Shown here in pieces: positions 22,906 to 33,432 of a stretch of 33,862 nt of DNA. A model generated the notes under the pieces. The model saw only the letters and a list, made by a program, of their open reading frames with translations, had not been told where the DNA came from and ran no database searches. How positions within the stretch are numbered: position 1 is the first letter of the stretch; each line of letters opens with the position of its first letter. The stretch spans positions 1-33,862 of the forward strand of contig CAXKVV010001351.1 in the NCBI GenBank assembly GCA_964058805.1, given 5' to 3'. Source of the DNA: Schoenoplectus triqueter (Eukaryota; Streptophyta; Magnoliopsida; Poales; Cyperaceae). The position numbers and the translations under genes were made by a program.

Positions 22906-25888
22906 AGAGACTATTGACGAGAAATAAGAGTCTTCAAACTGATAAATAGGTCGTGCGACTAGCGATACACCTGCAATTCGGGAGCTCATAGACCAAACTT
23001 TTTAAATCCAATCTAGAGGCTTTCCCTTTAAAACAATAATAATATATGTATCTCATACCCTAGGCTCATGAAATTGCAGACATTTTCGATCCCTGGAGAA
23101 ACATGCCTTCTTCCTCTCGACATCACATGTATTCCCAATATATATCCGCATGACTTAATTGGCGGATCCGTGAATACAAGTAAGTTACGATGCAAATCAA
23201 TCAACCTTCCATTTCGTCCTCATGTCACTTGAATCAGAATCAACTGCTTTCCTAGTAGTGTCTCGGTAGACCGAATCATTCATAGCCATAAGTAGCACAC
23301 TAAAGTAGCAACATTGATCATTTTTCTCATGACATAATCAAACGTCCATAAGGGTACGTGATTAGAAACTCATACAATGAGGAGATGGGGATCTCTGTCC
23401 TTCAGGTCACTCAACTCATTTTTCTGTGTCGCCTAAGCACATGCAGTATGAAATGCATGCTACGGTGAATAATCTGCTCTATAGCAGACATACGTCTATA
23501 AAATAAACACTGTTGAGTTTAGATCTAGTCACAAACTAAACGCCCGTGGTACAGGCCGCTTCCAATATAACTAATCCGGGTGTCCTCACATGCTCAATTT
23601 CCAAGCGCCATAGATAACTCCCACCTCGGCTCTCTATAGACTTTATGAATTATGGGATACAATTCATGTCGACCATCAATGACAGTCTCATCTCAGCTCA
23701 ATCTGAGGCAATATTAAATATTAAACTCAGAACATTTCCAAAGCGTCGCTAGTTTAACTAAGTCTCATCTCTACTCACTTCCAAAGTGTCAAAAGCGATT
23801 GCTCATGTGAGCGAGTCAATCTCAGTCTATTGATATACTACCATAAGTGCTAACATTTACTTAAATAATAATAAATTAAATTTTATTATCAAATTCAAGT
23901 ACATATATCTATGAGGATCATTATCAAGTACAAGTACAGATCAAGTGACTTCTTCACATCTAATCATTCAAGATCCATCAGTTCCTCAACATGAACATAC
24001 TTAATTAAAGATCAACTCACTCTATGCTATCATGTCTCTAATCTAATATCTGAATGCGCTTGGTTCAGTTCATTATCTCAACATAATGTTTCTCAAGTCA
24101 AACTATTATAATGAGTTATTATCGACTCCCTCTAAACCATAAAAACTTCCAATTGTATACAAGGACCATCTTACCAAACTTTTTATAATATAACCACATA
24201 TTATGTCACGTGCTTAATCTTCCAAATGAGAGAGCTAGTACAATCTCTTAACATGTTATTTGGTCTATCTCCAATAAAGAGAGTTATACTCTATCTCTAA
24301 CATGAGAGAATATTTCATTTACTCCATTTTCAAAAGTAAAAGAGTAAATATTTTATTTCTTTCTCAATCAAGAAATAATATTATTATCAAGCAAAAATAT
24401 ATTTTTTTTACCTTGATAATGTAGCACATATCTTATTATACCATTCAGATATTATAAACTCAGAATATATACAAAATATATTTAGGATTGACTTAAATAA
24501 ATTATCCAACTCATACTATCTCAATATAGTTAAAATGATAGTTAATTACATCTGCATTCGAGTTTTAAACTAGAATATGCGTATATATACACAAATCTAT
24601 TAACTTCTAATTCTTTAGAAGTTGATGCGTCATATCGTGATCTTCTATAAGATATTAAAATATTATGATGCCCGACATCATTTATATTAATTAATTCATA
24701 TTCAAATAAGATCAATGATTAACACAAATTAAGTCCAATCTATCAGTTCATATAGAGACAAGAACAATTAGCACTTTTAATAATTTTGCTATACAATCCT
24801 AATTAATCTAAATATAACATCATTTCGATCACAAAACCAAAAGAAGGACTATGTCCCCAATCAAATCTTATAAACCGAATAATATTACACTTAATTAATT
24901 TAATTGGAATAAAATATCATAATATGAATAACACTCACTAGTCTACCAATTCATATTCACCCAATAAGTATATATCATACAAAAATAATAGTCATATACA
25001 ATTGTGCTATAAGTTCTATTATAGCATCATCAAAATACGTTATAGAACTACATGAGACAATATCGTACATATTGTTAATCATCTATATTTGATTCAGTTA
25101 TGGTAAGATACCAGTAAAAAAGTCTTAATTTATTAATTAAATAAGTATTAAACCATATTGACTTACTAATTATGCCATTTTTTGGTTAATTTCTTTCTCA
25201 AAATTTCATGAAATAAGGGATTATCACAGTTCTGGTAAAAATTTCAGAACTAACAGCAGACAGCCTATCAGCCGACAATCTGATTTGAAAAAAATATATC
25301 TCCTTCATCTTTTAACCAAATAATATGGTTCAACCCTTTTTAGAAAGTTCTCTTATAGATCTTTCTAACCAAGAGAACCATAAAATTTATAAAGTATCAG
25401 AAAGATCAAAAATATTATATAAAATCAGAAAATCAATCACCATGTTCTGATAATTTGTTAAAATCACCTTTCTTACAACCCTCATAATTTTTTACTCGTA
25501 AATCTAAAATTTATATTCTTAGACTTTCTGGATAGATATCAAAGTGAACTATAATCTGTTAAAATTTTATATAATTTTAAATTTCCAAATGAGAGAAAAT
25601 TGGTCTGCACTATAGAAATGTCACTGATTTCAGAACTCTAATAGAATGACACTTCCTACTTGCGACTATCATAACTTTCACTCTACTTATCAAATCAGTA
25701 ATTTCATTGACTTTCTGAAAATCTTATTGAGAGTTCTACAATAGTTATGAAGAACATTAAATCATTTGGATAACATAAAGATATTAAAATCGTATCACAA
25801 CATCAGATAGTCTAGAAATCTGTCTGTTATGAACACCGATCATAATCAAAGCTTAGGTATCAATTCCAAACGGAAAGGAGCACTCATG
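22906..25888 (-). other. Internal region of the minus-strand LTR element, non-coding
   Basis: About 3 kb without any open frame worth reporting on either strand. The half next to the 3' LTR (about 22900-23850) is less AT-rich than the half next to the 5' LTR. On the minus strand just after the primer site a short ATG frame (MSAPFRLELIPKL, then stop) could be the remains of a gag start. No protease, integrase or reverse-transcriptase motif was found. Confidence 0.65.
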
Positions 25889-25900
25889 GCTCTGATACCA
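25889..25900 (-). promoter_or_regulatory. Primer-binding site of the minus-strand element (initiator Met-tRNA)
   Basis: Plus-strand gctctgatacca is the complement of tggtatcagagc, one base inside the 5' LTR end at 25902. This fixes the orientation of the whole element as minus. Confidence 0.92.
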
Positions 25901-25901
25901 C

Positions 25902-26346
25902 TGTTAGAAATAACGGAGATAAGAGAATTCAGAATTACCAGCAGAAGCGTTTCTCTTTCTGATAATGCGTCTCCAATCACAACTGACGTACCTAAGCCCT
26001 TGTGTTGTATATCCTGCACCGTAAGCCTTCGAGAATCACTTTGTTGGAAATATACCACAGCCGAGACCGAGCCTCTCCCTCTGTTTCACAACCTAGATGT
26101 CATGATCTCTTCTTATTCTCGCACGGAGACTGCTCGTTCTCACTCACATCATAGAGGAATTGGGTTGTTTTTTTTTTCTCTAATACTTTATATTTTAGTC
26201 TACTGTATCTCATACAGATACAGAGCTTCTATACTACCTCTGTATATAAATAGAGTGGTCATATGTTTGAATAGGTGCGGATGCACCTTTTTAAAGAAAC
26301 ACTCATATAGGGCAGCATCTGACCCTATATTATCTCAAATCCAACA
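25902..26346 (-). repeat. 5' LTR of the minus-strand element, next to the gene 2 promoter
   Basis: Right copy, about 445 bp. On the minus strand it holds a TATA-like word (tatttatata, about 26243-26254) that would drive transcription leftwards, away from gene 2. It ends 239 bp before the gene 2 TATA box and 319 bp before its ATG. A 254-codon plus-strand frame (25829-26593) runs through this LTR but reads antisense LTR sequence and is not a gene. Confidence 0.88.
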
Positions 26347-26584
26347 AGAACTATCATGGTATAGTGCCGGACGTCTCCAGTTTAATGGACAATGGAGTAA
26401 TTTCAATTTAAATGAAAAAGACTTTAAAGAAGACCGATTCAAGAAGACTTTTCTTATTTCTTTTTTCTTAACGAGAAAAAGGAAAACTGTTGAAGACCGA
26501 GCTCCAATAAAATTTGGAGAAAACAACTGGAACCAAGTAAAAATCAGCATCGTTGCTCCATTACATTCCTATGTGAACATACCA

Positions 26585-26594
26585 TATATATAAG
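26585..26594 (+). promoter_or_regulatory. TATA box of gene 2
   Basis: tatatataag lies 71-80 bp before the chosen ATG (26665), the same distance as in gene 1. The leader between is strongly pyrimidine-rich (about 26623-26662). Transcription would be expected to begin near 26617. Confidence 0.68.
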
Positions 26595-26664
26595 AAGTAT
26601 TCAACACATGACACATCTATGTCCTACTCTTCCCCCTTCTCTCCTCTCTCCATTACCTCTAGCC

Positions 26665-29378
26665 ATGAATAATCTCCCCATCTTTCTCTCTTTTCTTCTT
26701 CTCTCCTCTCTCTACCTCAATCCTCTTGTCACGGCTCAGCGTTATGCTGCAATATTTAACTTTGGTGACTCGCTTGTAGATGCCGGTAATCTCTGTGTTG
26801 ATGGAATTCCAGCGTATCTGGCAACCGCAAGATTGCCTTATGGCATGAATTTCTTTGGTTATCCTACTGGCCGCTGTTCAGACGGTCGCTTAGTTATCGA
26901 CTACATAGGTATGGATATAAATATTTATTTCTACGTTCTATTTGGTTGCACTAATTTTTTATGATCATCTGGTGCAATCATTTCCAGAGTACACTTTCAT
27001 CTCATGCATGAAGAAAGGAAAATGATAAGAATATACGCAATTAACTTGCACAGTGGTTTAATTATAAATTGTCCAAACAAAAACAAAGCACTATATCTTA
27101 GCTAAGTTATGTATAAATTTCCACCCGGAAAGCACTTTTGTGCAAATTAAAAGTATGGGCCTCTGTGCATATGCAAAATTAAATCCTTTCCGGAAATTAA
27201 AATAGCACATATATATGATCTTTTGGAATATATATGTCAATAGTTATGATCTTCCAAAAAGCACTTTTGTGCAAATAAACAGAAATTATATTGTTTTCTT
27301 TCATAATTTTTATGTCACCTTCCTTTCAAAACTCAATTACAGCTCAGGAATTGGGACTACCATTGCTTCCACCATCCAAAGCGAAGAATGCGACATTTCA
27401 CCGTGGCGCTAATTTTGCAATTACTGGTGCAACCGCACTGGATATTAGTTTCTTTGAGGCAAGAGGTATGGGGAAAACCATTTGGAATTCTGGCTCTTTA
27501 CACACACAACTCAAGTGGTTTGAAGAGATGAAGCCTTCAATTTGCAGCACACCTCAAGGTAAAAGACAGTTGTAATTGTTTTGTACCAGTAATTTTTACC
27601 ATTAGGTCCTTGAGGATTATGATAATTAATTGAGTCCTATCTGGGTTTTGCAGAGTGCAGGGATTTGTTTAGAAGGTCTCTGTTTATAGTTGGCGAGTTT
27701 GGAGGGAACGATTACAATGCTCCTATATTCTCTTTCAGAAAAATGAATGAAGTGCATGAAATTGTCCCCCATGTAGTCGAATCCATTTCAAAAGCAATTG
27801 AGGTAACCATTAACATTTTCTGAGTAAATATCTTAGAAGATTCTTTTGTACAATTTTCTTGGGACCATTGTGTATATTCTCTAAATGTTAATATAGTCTA
27901 TAACCAATGAAATTAAATAAACTCTACTTACCCCAATGAAGTTTTGGACATAACGTGCAATTTCTCTTCTTGGTTTGGTGGTTGACTACTCTGTTTAATT
28001 GTTCTTCCTCTTTTTTTAAATTGGCAAAACTACCCTCCATTTCTGCTCATTAAAGAGTTGAAAAAAAGAAAATTATTGGAATGAGGAATATTCCACATGG
28101 ACCACATAACATAATATACTATAAATACAAGTACATATATACATTAGTCAAAGTACTTTCATCTAAATCTCTCTTCAAAAAAATGCAGAAATTAATTGCA
28201 GAAGGAGCAGTTGAGTTGGTGGTGCCTGGTGTGCTTCCTATCGGTTGCTTTCCAGTGTATTTGACAATTTTTAACAACGAACCAGTAACAGGATATGGTG
28301 CACAGAGTGGTTGCCTAAGAAATTTCAATACATTAGCTTGGGTACACAATTCCATGCTTCAACGTGCCATTCTGAGATTGCGCGAGAAATATCCGGGTGT
28401 TAGGATCATCTATGCAGATTATTACACGCCAGTTGTACAATTCTTACTCCATCCTGAAAAGTTTGGTTAGTTTCCAATATAGACCTCAATTTATTCCTAA
28501 TTTTACTTAATTTTTGTTTACATGTTATCACTATTCCTTCTACAAAAATTGAAAAAACTAAATGCACAAATAGATAAAATAATAAATAAAAAATCTTCAA
28601 CTAAATCAGCTGAACTCGGTACTTAATTTTTTTTTTTGGATGGCTCAATCTGGATGGAGAGAATTTATTGATATGAAAAATTGGATAGTTAGATGACACA
28701 TCTTTGGGAAAAAAAAAGAAAAAAACAAGAAGAGTTGAGTCACTAGTATTGGTCCTATTTTGAGATTGGAATTGGAAAAGACCTTGGATTTCATAGGTTT
28801 TGTTATTGTTTCCTCGTTTTGGGGTTCCCAGCGGTAGCTTTCAACCTTCCTTCCTAAAGAAACTTTCAAAGTTCGACACCAATTATATGCACTGGTTTTA
28901 CTGTGACATCCAATTACGTGATAAATAAATAGTGGATTTTCCAGAACTTAGAAGAATTGTGTTATAACACGACATCTTTGGGATTATTGGCTTGCTTACA
29001 TACCAAATATAGGGACTGTATAATATCTTATCAAATTAAATAAACGAAAGGTTCATTCTCTTGTCCTTGTAATTAAGACGTACTTTCCACCTTTCATTCT
29101 ATAAACTAATCACGGTTTGAAAATTACTGATGACAATTACAGGGTTCTACAAGCAGCCACCCAGAGCATGCTGTGGTGCTGCTGGGATGGGCACCTACAA
29201 CTTCAATCTGACAGCAAAATGTGGCGATCCCGGGGCCACTGCGTGTGACGACCCCAAAACTCATTGGAATTGGGACGGGATTCACTTGACTGAGGCATCC
29301 TACGGCCACATTGCCAAGGGATGGCTTTACGGCCCCTACGCCGACCCTCCTATTCTTTCTCATAGTAGCGCACAATAA
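26665..29378 (+). CDS. Gene 2: secreted GDSL esterase/lipase (SGNH hydrolase), 5 exons, 373 aa
   Basis: Exons: 26665-26908, 27343-27558, 27654-27802, 28189-28465, 29143-29378 (stop TAA). All introns are GT-AG, phases 1,1,0,1, exactly as in gene 1; the joined frame is 1122 nt. Residues 1-24 are a hydrophobic signal peptide, probable cleavage after Ala24. Catalytic blocks: FGDS with Ser36, Gly110 in GANFAITGAT, GGND with Asn172, WDGIHLTEASY with Asp340 and His343. Two N-glycosylation sequons (Asn97-Ala-Thr, Asn317-Leu-Thr) are absent from gene 1. Function is ester hydrolysis in the secretory pathway or cell wall; the substrate is unknown. An in-frame ATG at 26608 would add 19 residues before the signal peptide and probably precedes the transcription start, so 26665 is preferred. 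The C-terminus extends past gene 1 by about ten residues, serine-containing and polar at its end. Confidence 0.94.
27129..27276. repeat. 19-bp direct repeats bracketing about 110 bp in gene 2 intron 1
   Basis: aaagcacttttgtgcaaat occurs at 27129-27147 and identically at 27258-27276. The repeat contains the hairpin word gcac-tttt-gtgc. The long exact repeat around a short segment resembles a target duplication or a repaired double-strand break with filler DNA. Confidence 0.7.
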
Positions 29379-31355
29379 TTCAACGCAGATGGAAACGAGC
29401 CGTATTTCATGCTAGTACAGTGATTCTCCATGTGCAATTGTTGTAGAGATGGAAGATGTTTGGTTGGTGTTTTTTGGTTATATAGATTGGTATAATTTGG
29501 TCCAATGAATTGGGTCTTCTGTTCTTTTATTCTTCCTTTGCTCATAAACCATAGTTATTTCGAATAGTTTTGTTATATGCGTTTTTCTTCATTTTTACCC
29601 TTCCTTTAGACAATTCTAAATTCTAAAGTCCTTCAGTCCGCAAAATCAGAGCACAGCACACTATGCTATAAAATGTTAAAAAACAAAAAACTTTGGCGTC
29701 AAATTCTTTAATATATATATTTGAAATAAGTCCAGGTCTACTTTAAGCTTTTATTAAGCCAAGAAAAATAGTTTGTAATACAATATTAGGAAAAAAAATA
29801 GTATCCAAGATGCTATAACATGACTTGAAAAAATATTTAACAAGCTTCTTTCAAAGTAAGTACATCCTCCTTTGTTAATGAAAATAGATTCTTGTCTCGT
29901 AGGTCGCAAAACCATGTTGGAAGATCACTTAATTAAGTTTACATTTATACACTTATAGTTTGAGGTAAGTATTAAAATGGGTGCAAATTGAAAATTTTCA
30001 TCTGAAATGGAATTGCAACAATTACACGATGAATAGATGATCAACTCGGATATAATGAACAGTTGAAGTGATAATGTGATATATATAATTGGGCATTTTA
30101 TATCACAAGCACTTTATCTATTCAAATTGTTATCATCTGGTGCTTTACACCATGCAATGCATCACGTACGCTGATCGTTCGATCTATTTTGAAATCCTTA
30201 CTACTTCAATCTCAAAGATCTTTTCAATAATCTAAAGGTCGTCCGTACAACGCCTTGGACGATAAGAATCCTAACCTATCCATACCCCTAAAATCTCATA
30301 TCTTAGGAATTTAGGCCGGAGGCCCAAAAAGGACATGTTAGTAACCCAGTTGAATGTTTTTGGGCTTTTATAATACCAGACTAAGTACCAAGCACCATAT
30401 GTCCATGGATCTCATCCATATCATTAAATTAATTCAGGATGTCTATTTCTGCAGGGCAGGGCAGGACAGGGCAGTACTGTGCAACTTTACTATTGTGCAT
30501 ATGCAGAGGACTTTTGAGATTAGAATTGACACGCATCTTGACGCGATCGGATGAACGAGCCTCTGCACTCCACAGTAGTGCGCGACAATAATAAGAATTC
30601 CCTTAACTTCATGGGCTTAAGTTCGAGTCTTCCATTAAAAAAATATGCAAAACGCACATGAAGAATCAATGCTAGAAAAGAAAAATGGACTATTTAGATT
30701 TATATTAATTACATATAAAAAGAGTTCACTAAACTACAAGAATGTACAAGTAGGATGCAAACGAACCGAATGAATTAAACTTTTAAGTAAAACCGAGTAA
30801 AGCAAAATCAAATTCGAGCTAAAATAAAATGGAACAGAGCTAGTTCAAAATTGAGCTGAGGTAGAGCTTGAGACGAGCACAATTATTATATTTTTATACT
30901 TATTTTATATAATCATAGATAATTAGAGTTGAAATATTTTATTAATTTTATAATGAAATTTGAAAAAATAACTAACATTCTTATTTTCACATTGCCGTAC
31001 ATAATAATAGAGTAAATAAGTATATTTTCTAATTTTTGGATTATACTAATTAATTTGTTCTGATTTTATAATTAAAATATATTAAAGTTGCCTACGAACC
31101 ATGAAAGGCAACATTTGCAAATCCTTATCATACCTGAGCTTCCCCAAAAATTGCTAACAGGTCATGATTCAAACAAACAAATCTCAAATAAGTCAAGTCA
31201 TGCAATTATAATAACCTTTCTCTAAAATAGTGAAAAGATAAATACCCAAAAAAAAAATCAATTTTCATGCAATTATAATATCATTTGACAATGCATTTGC
31301 AACAGATTTTTTTTTGGGTAAATAAAATTAAAAAAAATAGGATAATGATATGAGT
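29379..31355. other. 3' flank of gene 2 and intergenic DNA
   Basis: Starts with the gene 2 3' UTR; no exact AATAAA seen close by. No other gene is supported. Noted inside: a GGGCA-type mini-repeat at about 30452-30475, and a gcaaacgaaccgaatgaatt stretch near 30758 resembling decayed plant repeat DNA. The open frame at 30354-30554 has no recognisable domain. Confidence 0.45.
30452..30475. repeat. Short GGGCA/GGACA tandem repeat
   Basis: About five units of a 5-bp GC-rich motif in otherwise AT-rich DNA. Confidence 0.7.
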
Positions 31356-31379
31356 ATGGTTTGGTTATGCGGTGCAGGC

Positions 31380-31475
31380 CTGGCCCAAGTTTTAAATTTG
31401 GGTCCAACACCTTGGCCCGAGTTTCAGTTTTAAATTTGGATCCAGCACCTTGGCCCGAGTTTCAAACTCGGGTCT
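31380..31475. repeat. Tandem copies inside the left terminal arm
   Basis: Two to three imperfect copies of a 33-43-bp unit containing ttggcccgagttt, ttttaaatttgg and tccagcacc. The right arm carries a single equivalent copy, so the expansion is specific to the left arm. Confidence 0.75.
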
Positions 31476-31913
31476 AGATTTTTTTAATTTTTTTCTTTTT
31501 CTTCTATTTATTTATTTATTATTTTTAATATATTTTAATAGTTTATTTATTATATTTAAATATTTATGTTTTTTTAATTTAGCTTATTTTAAAATATTTA
31601 TTTAATTATCTTATTATTTATAATTATGTAATTAAATTCATTAAGAAACTGAAGTTGTTTTTAATAAGTTTTATTAGTTTATTTATTATGTTTTAAATAT
31701 TTATTTTTTGATTTAGTTTTTTTAAATGTTTTGTTATGTGAAACAATAATAAAAGGCCTAATGTTATAATAATTAAAATATAATTTCAAATAATATTTTA
31801 AATATTACAACAAGAATAAAAAAATAAATTATTCTCACAATTCTAATAATAAAACATTAATCTCATAATTCTAATAATAAAATATTAATATTGAGTACGT
31901 TAGTTTATATTAT

Positions 31914-32670
31914 CACTACAACAAAAATGATCTTAGATAACACCCAATCCAACAATCTAATAGTTAAAATTAAAAAAAACTAAAATTTCATGAATTATCA
32001 ATCAATTTTCATTAATTTTCATATATAAAGAGAGAGGTGAGAGAGACAGAGAGAGAAATAAGAAAGAAAGAAGAGAGAGAAGAAATAAAAATTGAAATTC
32101 GACCATCTCAATTTAAAACGGCTATAACTTTTGATAGAAAAATTTGATTGAGGTGTGCTATGTGGTCACAAAAAACATACGACGAGATCTACAAGGTTAA
32201 CGCTTATGTCATAACTGTCATTTTCTGGGCAAAAAATATCGTCTTGACCCTAAAAACGCATTGAAGTTTTAACTTTTATTTTTTTATTTCTTTCTTTGGA
32301 TTTTTTCATAGAAATTATATAATTTTTCATATTATTACATGAGCATGATGTATGTATGTATTATTAAGTAAATAATTTTTTTATTAAAAGAATAATTATA
32401 TTTTTATATTAATTATTAATTGAATGAATGAATAATATATAATAATATTTGTTGTTATCTAATCAATTTAATTCTATTCATTGTTGACTCCATATATCAA
32501 TCTGACTTCATAAATAATGTTATAACTAATTATTTTAAAATAAAAATTACCTTTAACAATGATTATTAATTAATCAGACTCCATTCATTAATAACCGTTG
32601 TTAAAGAGTCCTTTAACAATTATTTTTTAAACTAATAACATATTAAAAATAGTAAATAAATTTTTGTTAA
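31914..32670. mobile_element. Possible CACTA-like element fragment
   Basis: CACTACAACAAAAATGA at 31914-31930 matches the characteristic terminus of plant CACTA transposons. Near the other side, words such as ccgttgttaaagag and ctttaacaat (about 32597-32620) resemble CACTA subterminal repeats. The expected mirror-image right end is not intact: only atttttgtt at 32660-32668 could be its remnant. It contains a GA-rich tract (about 32027-32085). It lies inside the long-inverted-repeat element. Confidence 0.45.
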
Positions 32671-32796
32671 CTAAATAGATATTTTAAAATAAGTTAAATT
32701 AAAAAATATAATAAACAAACTAAATAAACTATTAAAAAAAAGAAATCTAACCTGAGTTTTAAATTCGGCCTAAGCTGTACCGCAAAACCAAACCAT

Positions 32797-33432
32797 TTCC
32801 CAATTTATTTTATTTTACTTAAAAAAAAAATCTGCACTTGCAAGATGTCACAATCAGGAAATTAGAAAAAATCAACTTGTTTTTACGGGGCTTAAGGCAT
32901 GTACCAATTCCCATGATTTTACACACATAATATATATACTAATTACCATGGTCAAACTGTCTTTACGATAGCTAACCCCAAAGCTGAATACCACTTGGCG
33001 ATCTTTAATTTTTACTGATCAATTGCTAAAGTGAGGCTGATGGAGAACTAAAGTATCTTGGCGCATAAATCAAGTTGAGATTGAACATAATCTTATAATC
33101 TTCATTTCTGAATGATAGCAAGTCGAGACTAGCCTTGGCCACCAGAGCATATCAACAAAGGCGGTGGCTTTGGCAGCCTCGGCAACCCTCCTACCCTTTT
33201 AGTATGAAAACTCTATGTGACGCAGTTCAATCACAATGAGGATCCGTTGCAAAATTAATTTGATTTATAGGGAAACAGCTGTTTTTAAATTGGAATTGCT
33301 CTGAAGTGTACTGTAAAATATCACTATTAATAAAAAAAATATGAATATCAATCCAAAATTTAAGCTACTTGATGCAGAATTCAAATTTAAGCAACTTCTC
33401 TAGTTTAATTTGATTGTCCAATTTGATTCTCT
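32797..33432. other. Intergenic DNA, no gene recognised
   Basis: AT-rich except for a GC-richer patch at about 33117-33205 that is open in more than one frame but has no recognisable motif. Nothing else is supported. Confidence 0.4.

Larger units (their letters stand above)
22447..26346 (-). mobile_element. Non-autonomous LTR retrotransposon on the minus strand (3.9 kb)
   Basis: Direct repeats of about 447 bp lie at 22447-22894 and 25902-26346. On the minus strand each starts TGTTGGATTTGAG and ends near CTAACA; in the left copy the terminal CA has changed to TA. A primer-binding site for initiator Met-tRNA sits next to the right copy on the minus strand, so that copy is the 5' LTR. A purine-rich tract borders the left copy. 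The 3.0-kb interior has no long ORF on either strand and no recognisable gag or pol motif, so it is a large non-autonomous derivative or heavily decayed. I count roughly 40 substitutions between the LTRs (about 90% identity), indicating an old insertion. A clear 5-bp target duplication is not visible (taaaa left, agaac right). Confidence 0.88.
31356..32796. mobile_element. Long-terminal-inverted-repeat element (about 1.44 kb)
   Basis: The left end atggtttggttatgcggtgc pairs with the complement of the right end (atggtttggttttgcggtac). Similarity resumes inside (aactcgggtctagatt against aactcaggttagattt), and again at aatttagcttattttaaaat (31577-31596) against its complement near 32693. The inverted arms are thus about 130 bp on the right and about 250 bp on the left, where extra tandem copies are inserted. 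There is no ORF. No target duplication was found, so the superfamily (Mutator-like or hAT-like) stays open. Confidence 0.65.

Noticed and set aside
25829..26593. 254-codon plus-strand open frame, the longest in the window
   Set aside because: It runs through the antisense primer-binding site, the whole 5' LTR of the minus-strand element and the gene 2 upstream region. The matching part of the other LTR is interrupted, and the peptide has no domain.
28119..28355. Minus-strand frame opposite gene 2 exon 4
   Set aside because: Antisense shadow of a conserved GDSL exon; no independent support.
29124..29375. 83-codon minus-strand frame opposite gene 2 exon 5
   Set aside because: Antisense shadow of the last exon, which carries the DxxH catalytic motif on the + strand.
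30600..30650. gttcgagtct resembling a tRNA or SINE B box
   Set aside because: No A box at the right distance, no tRNA cloverleaf and no SINE-like tail.
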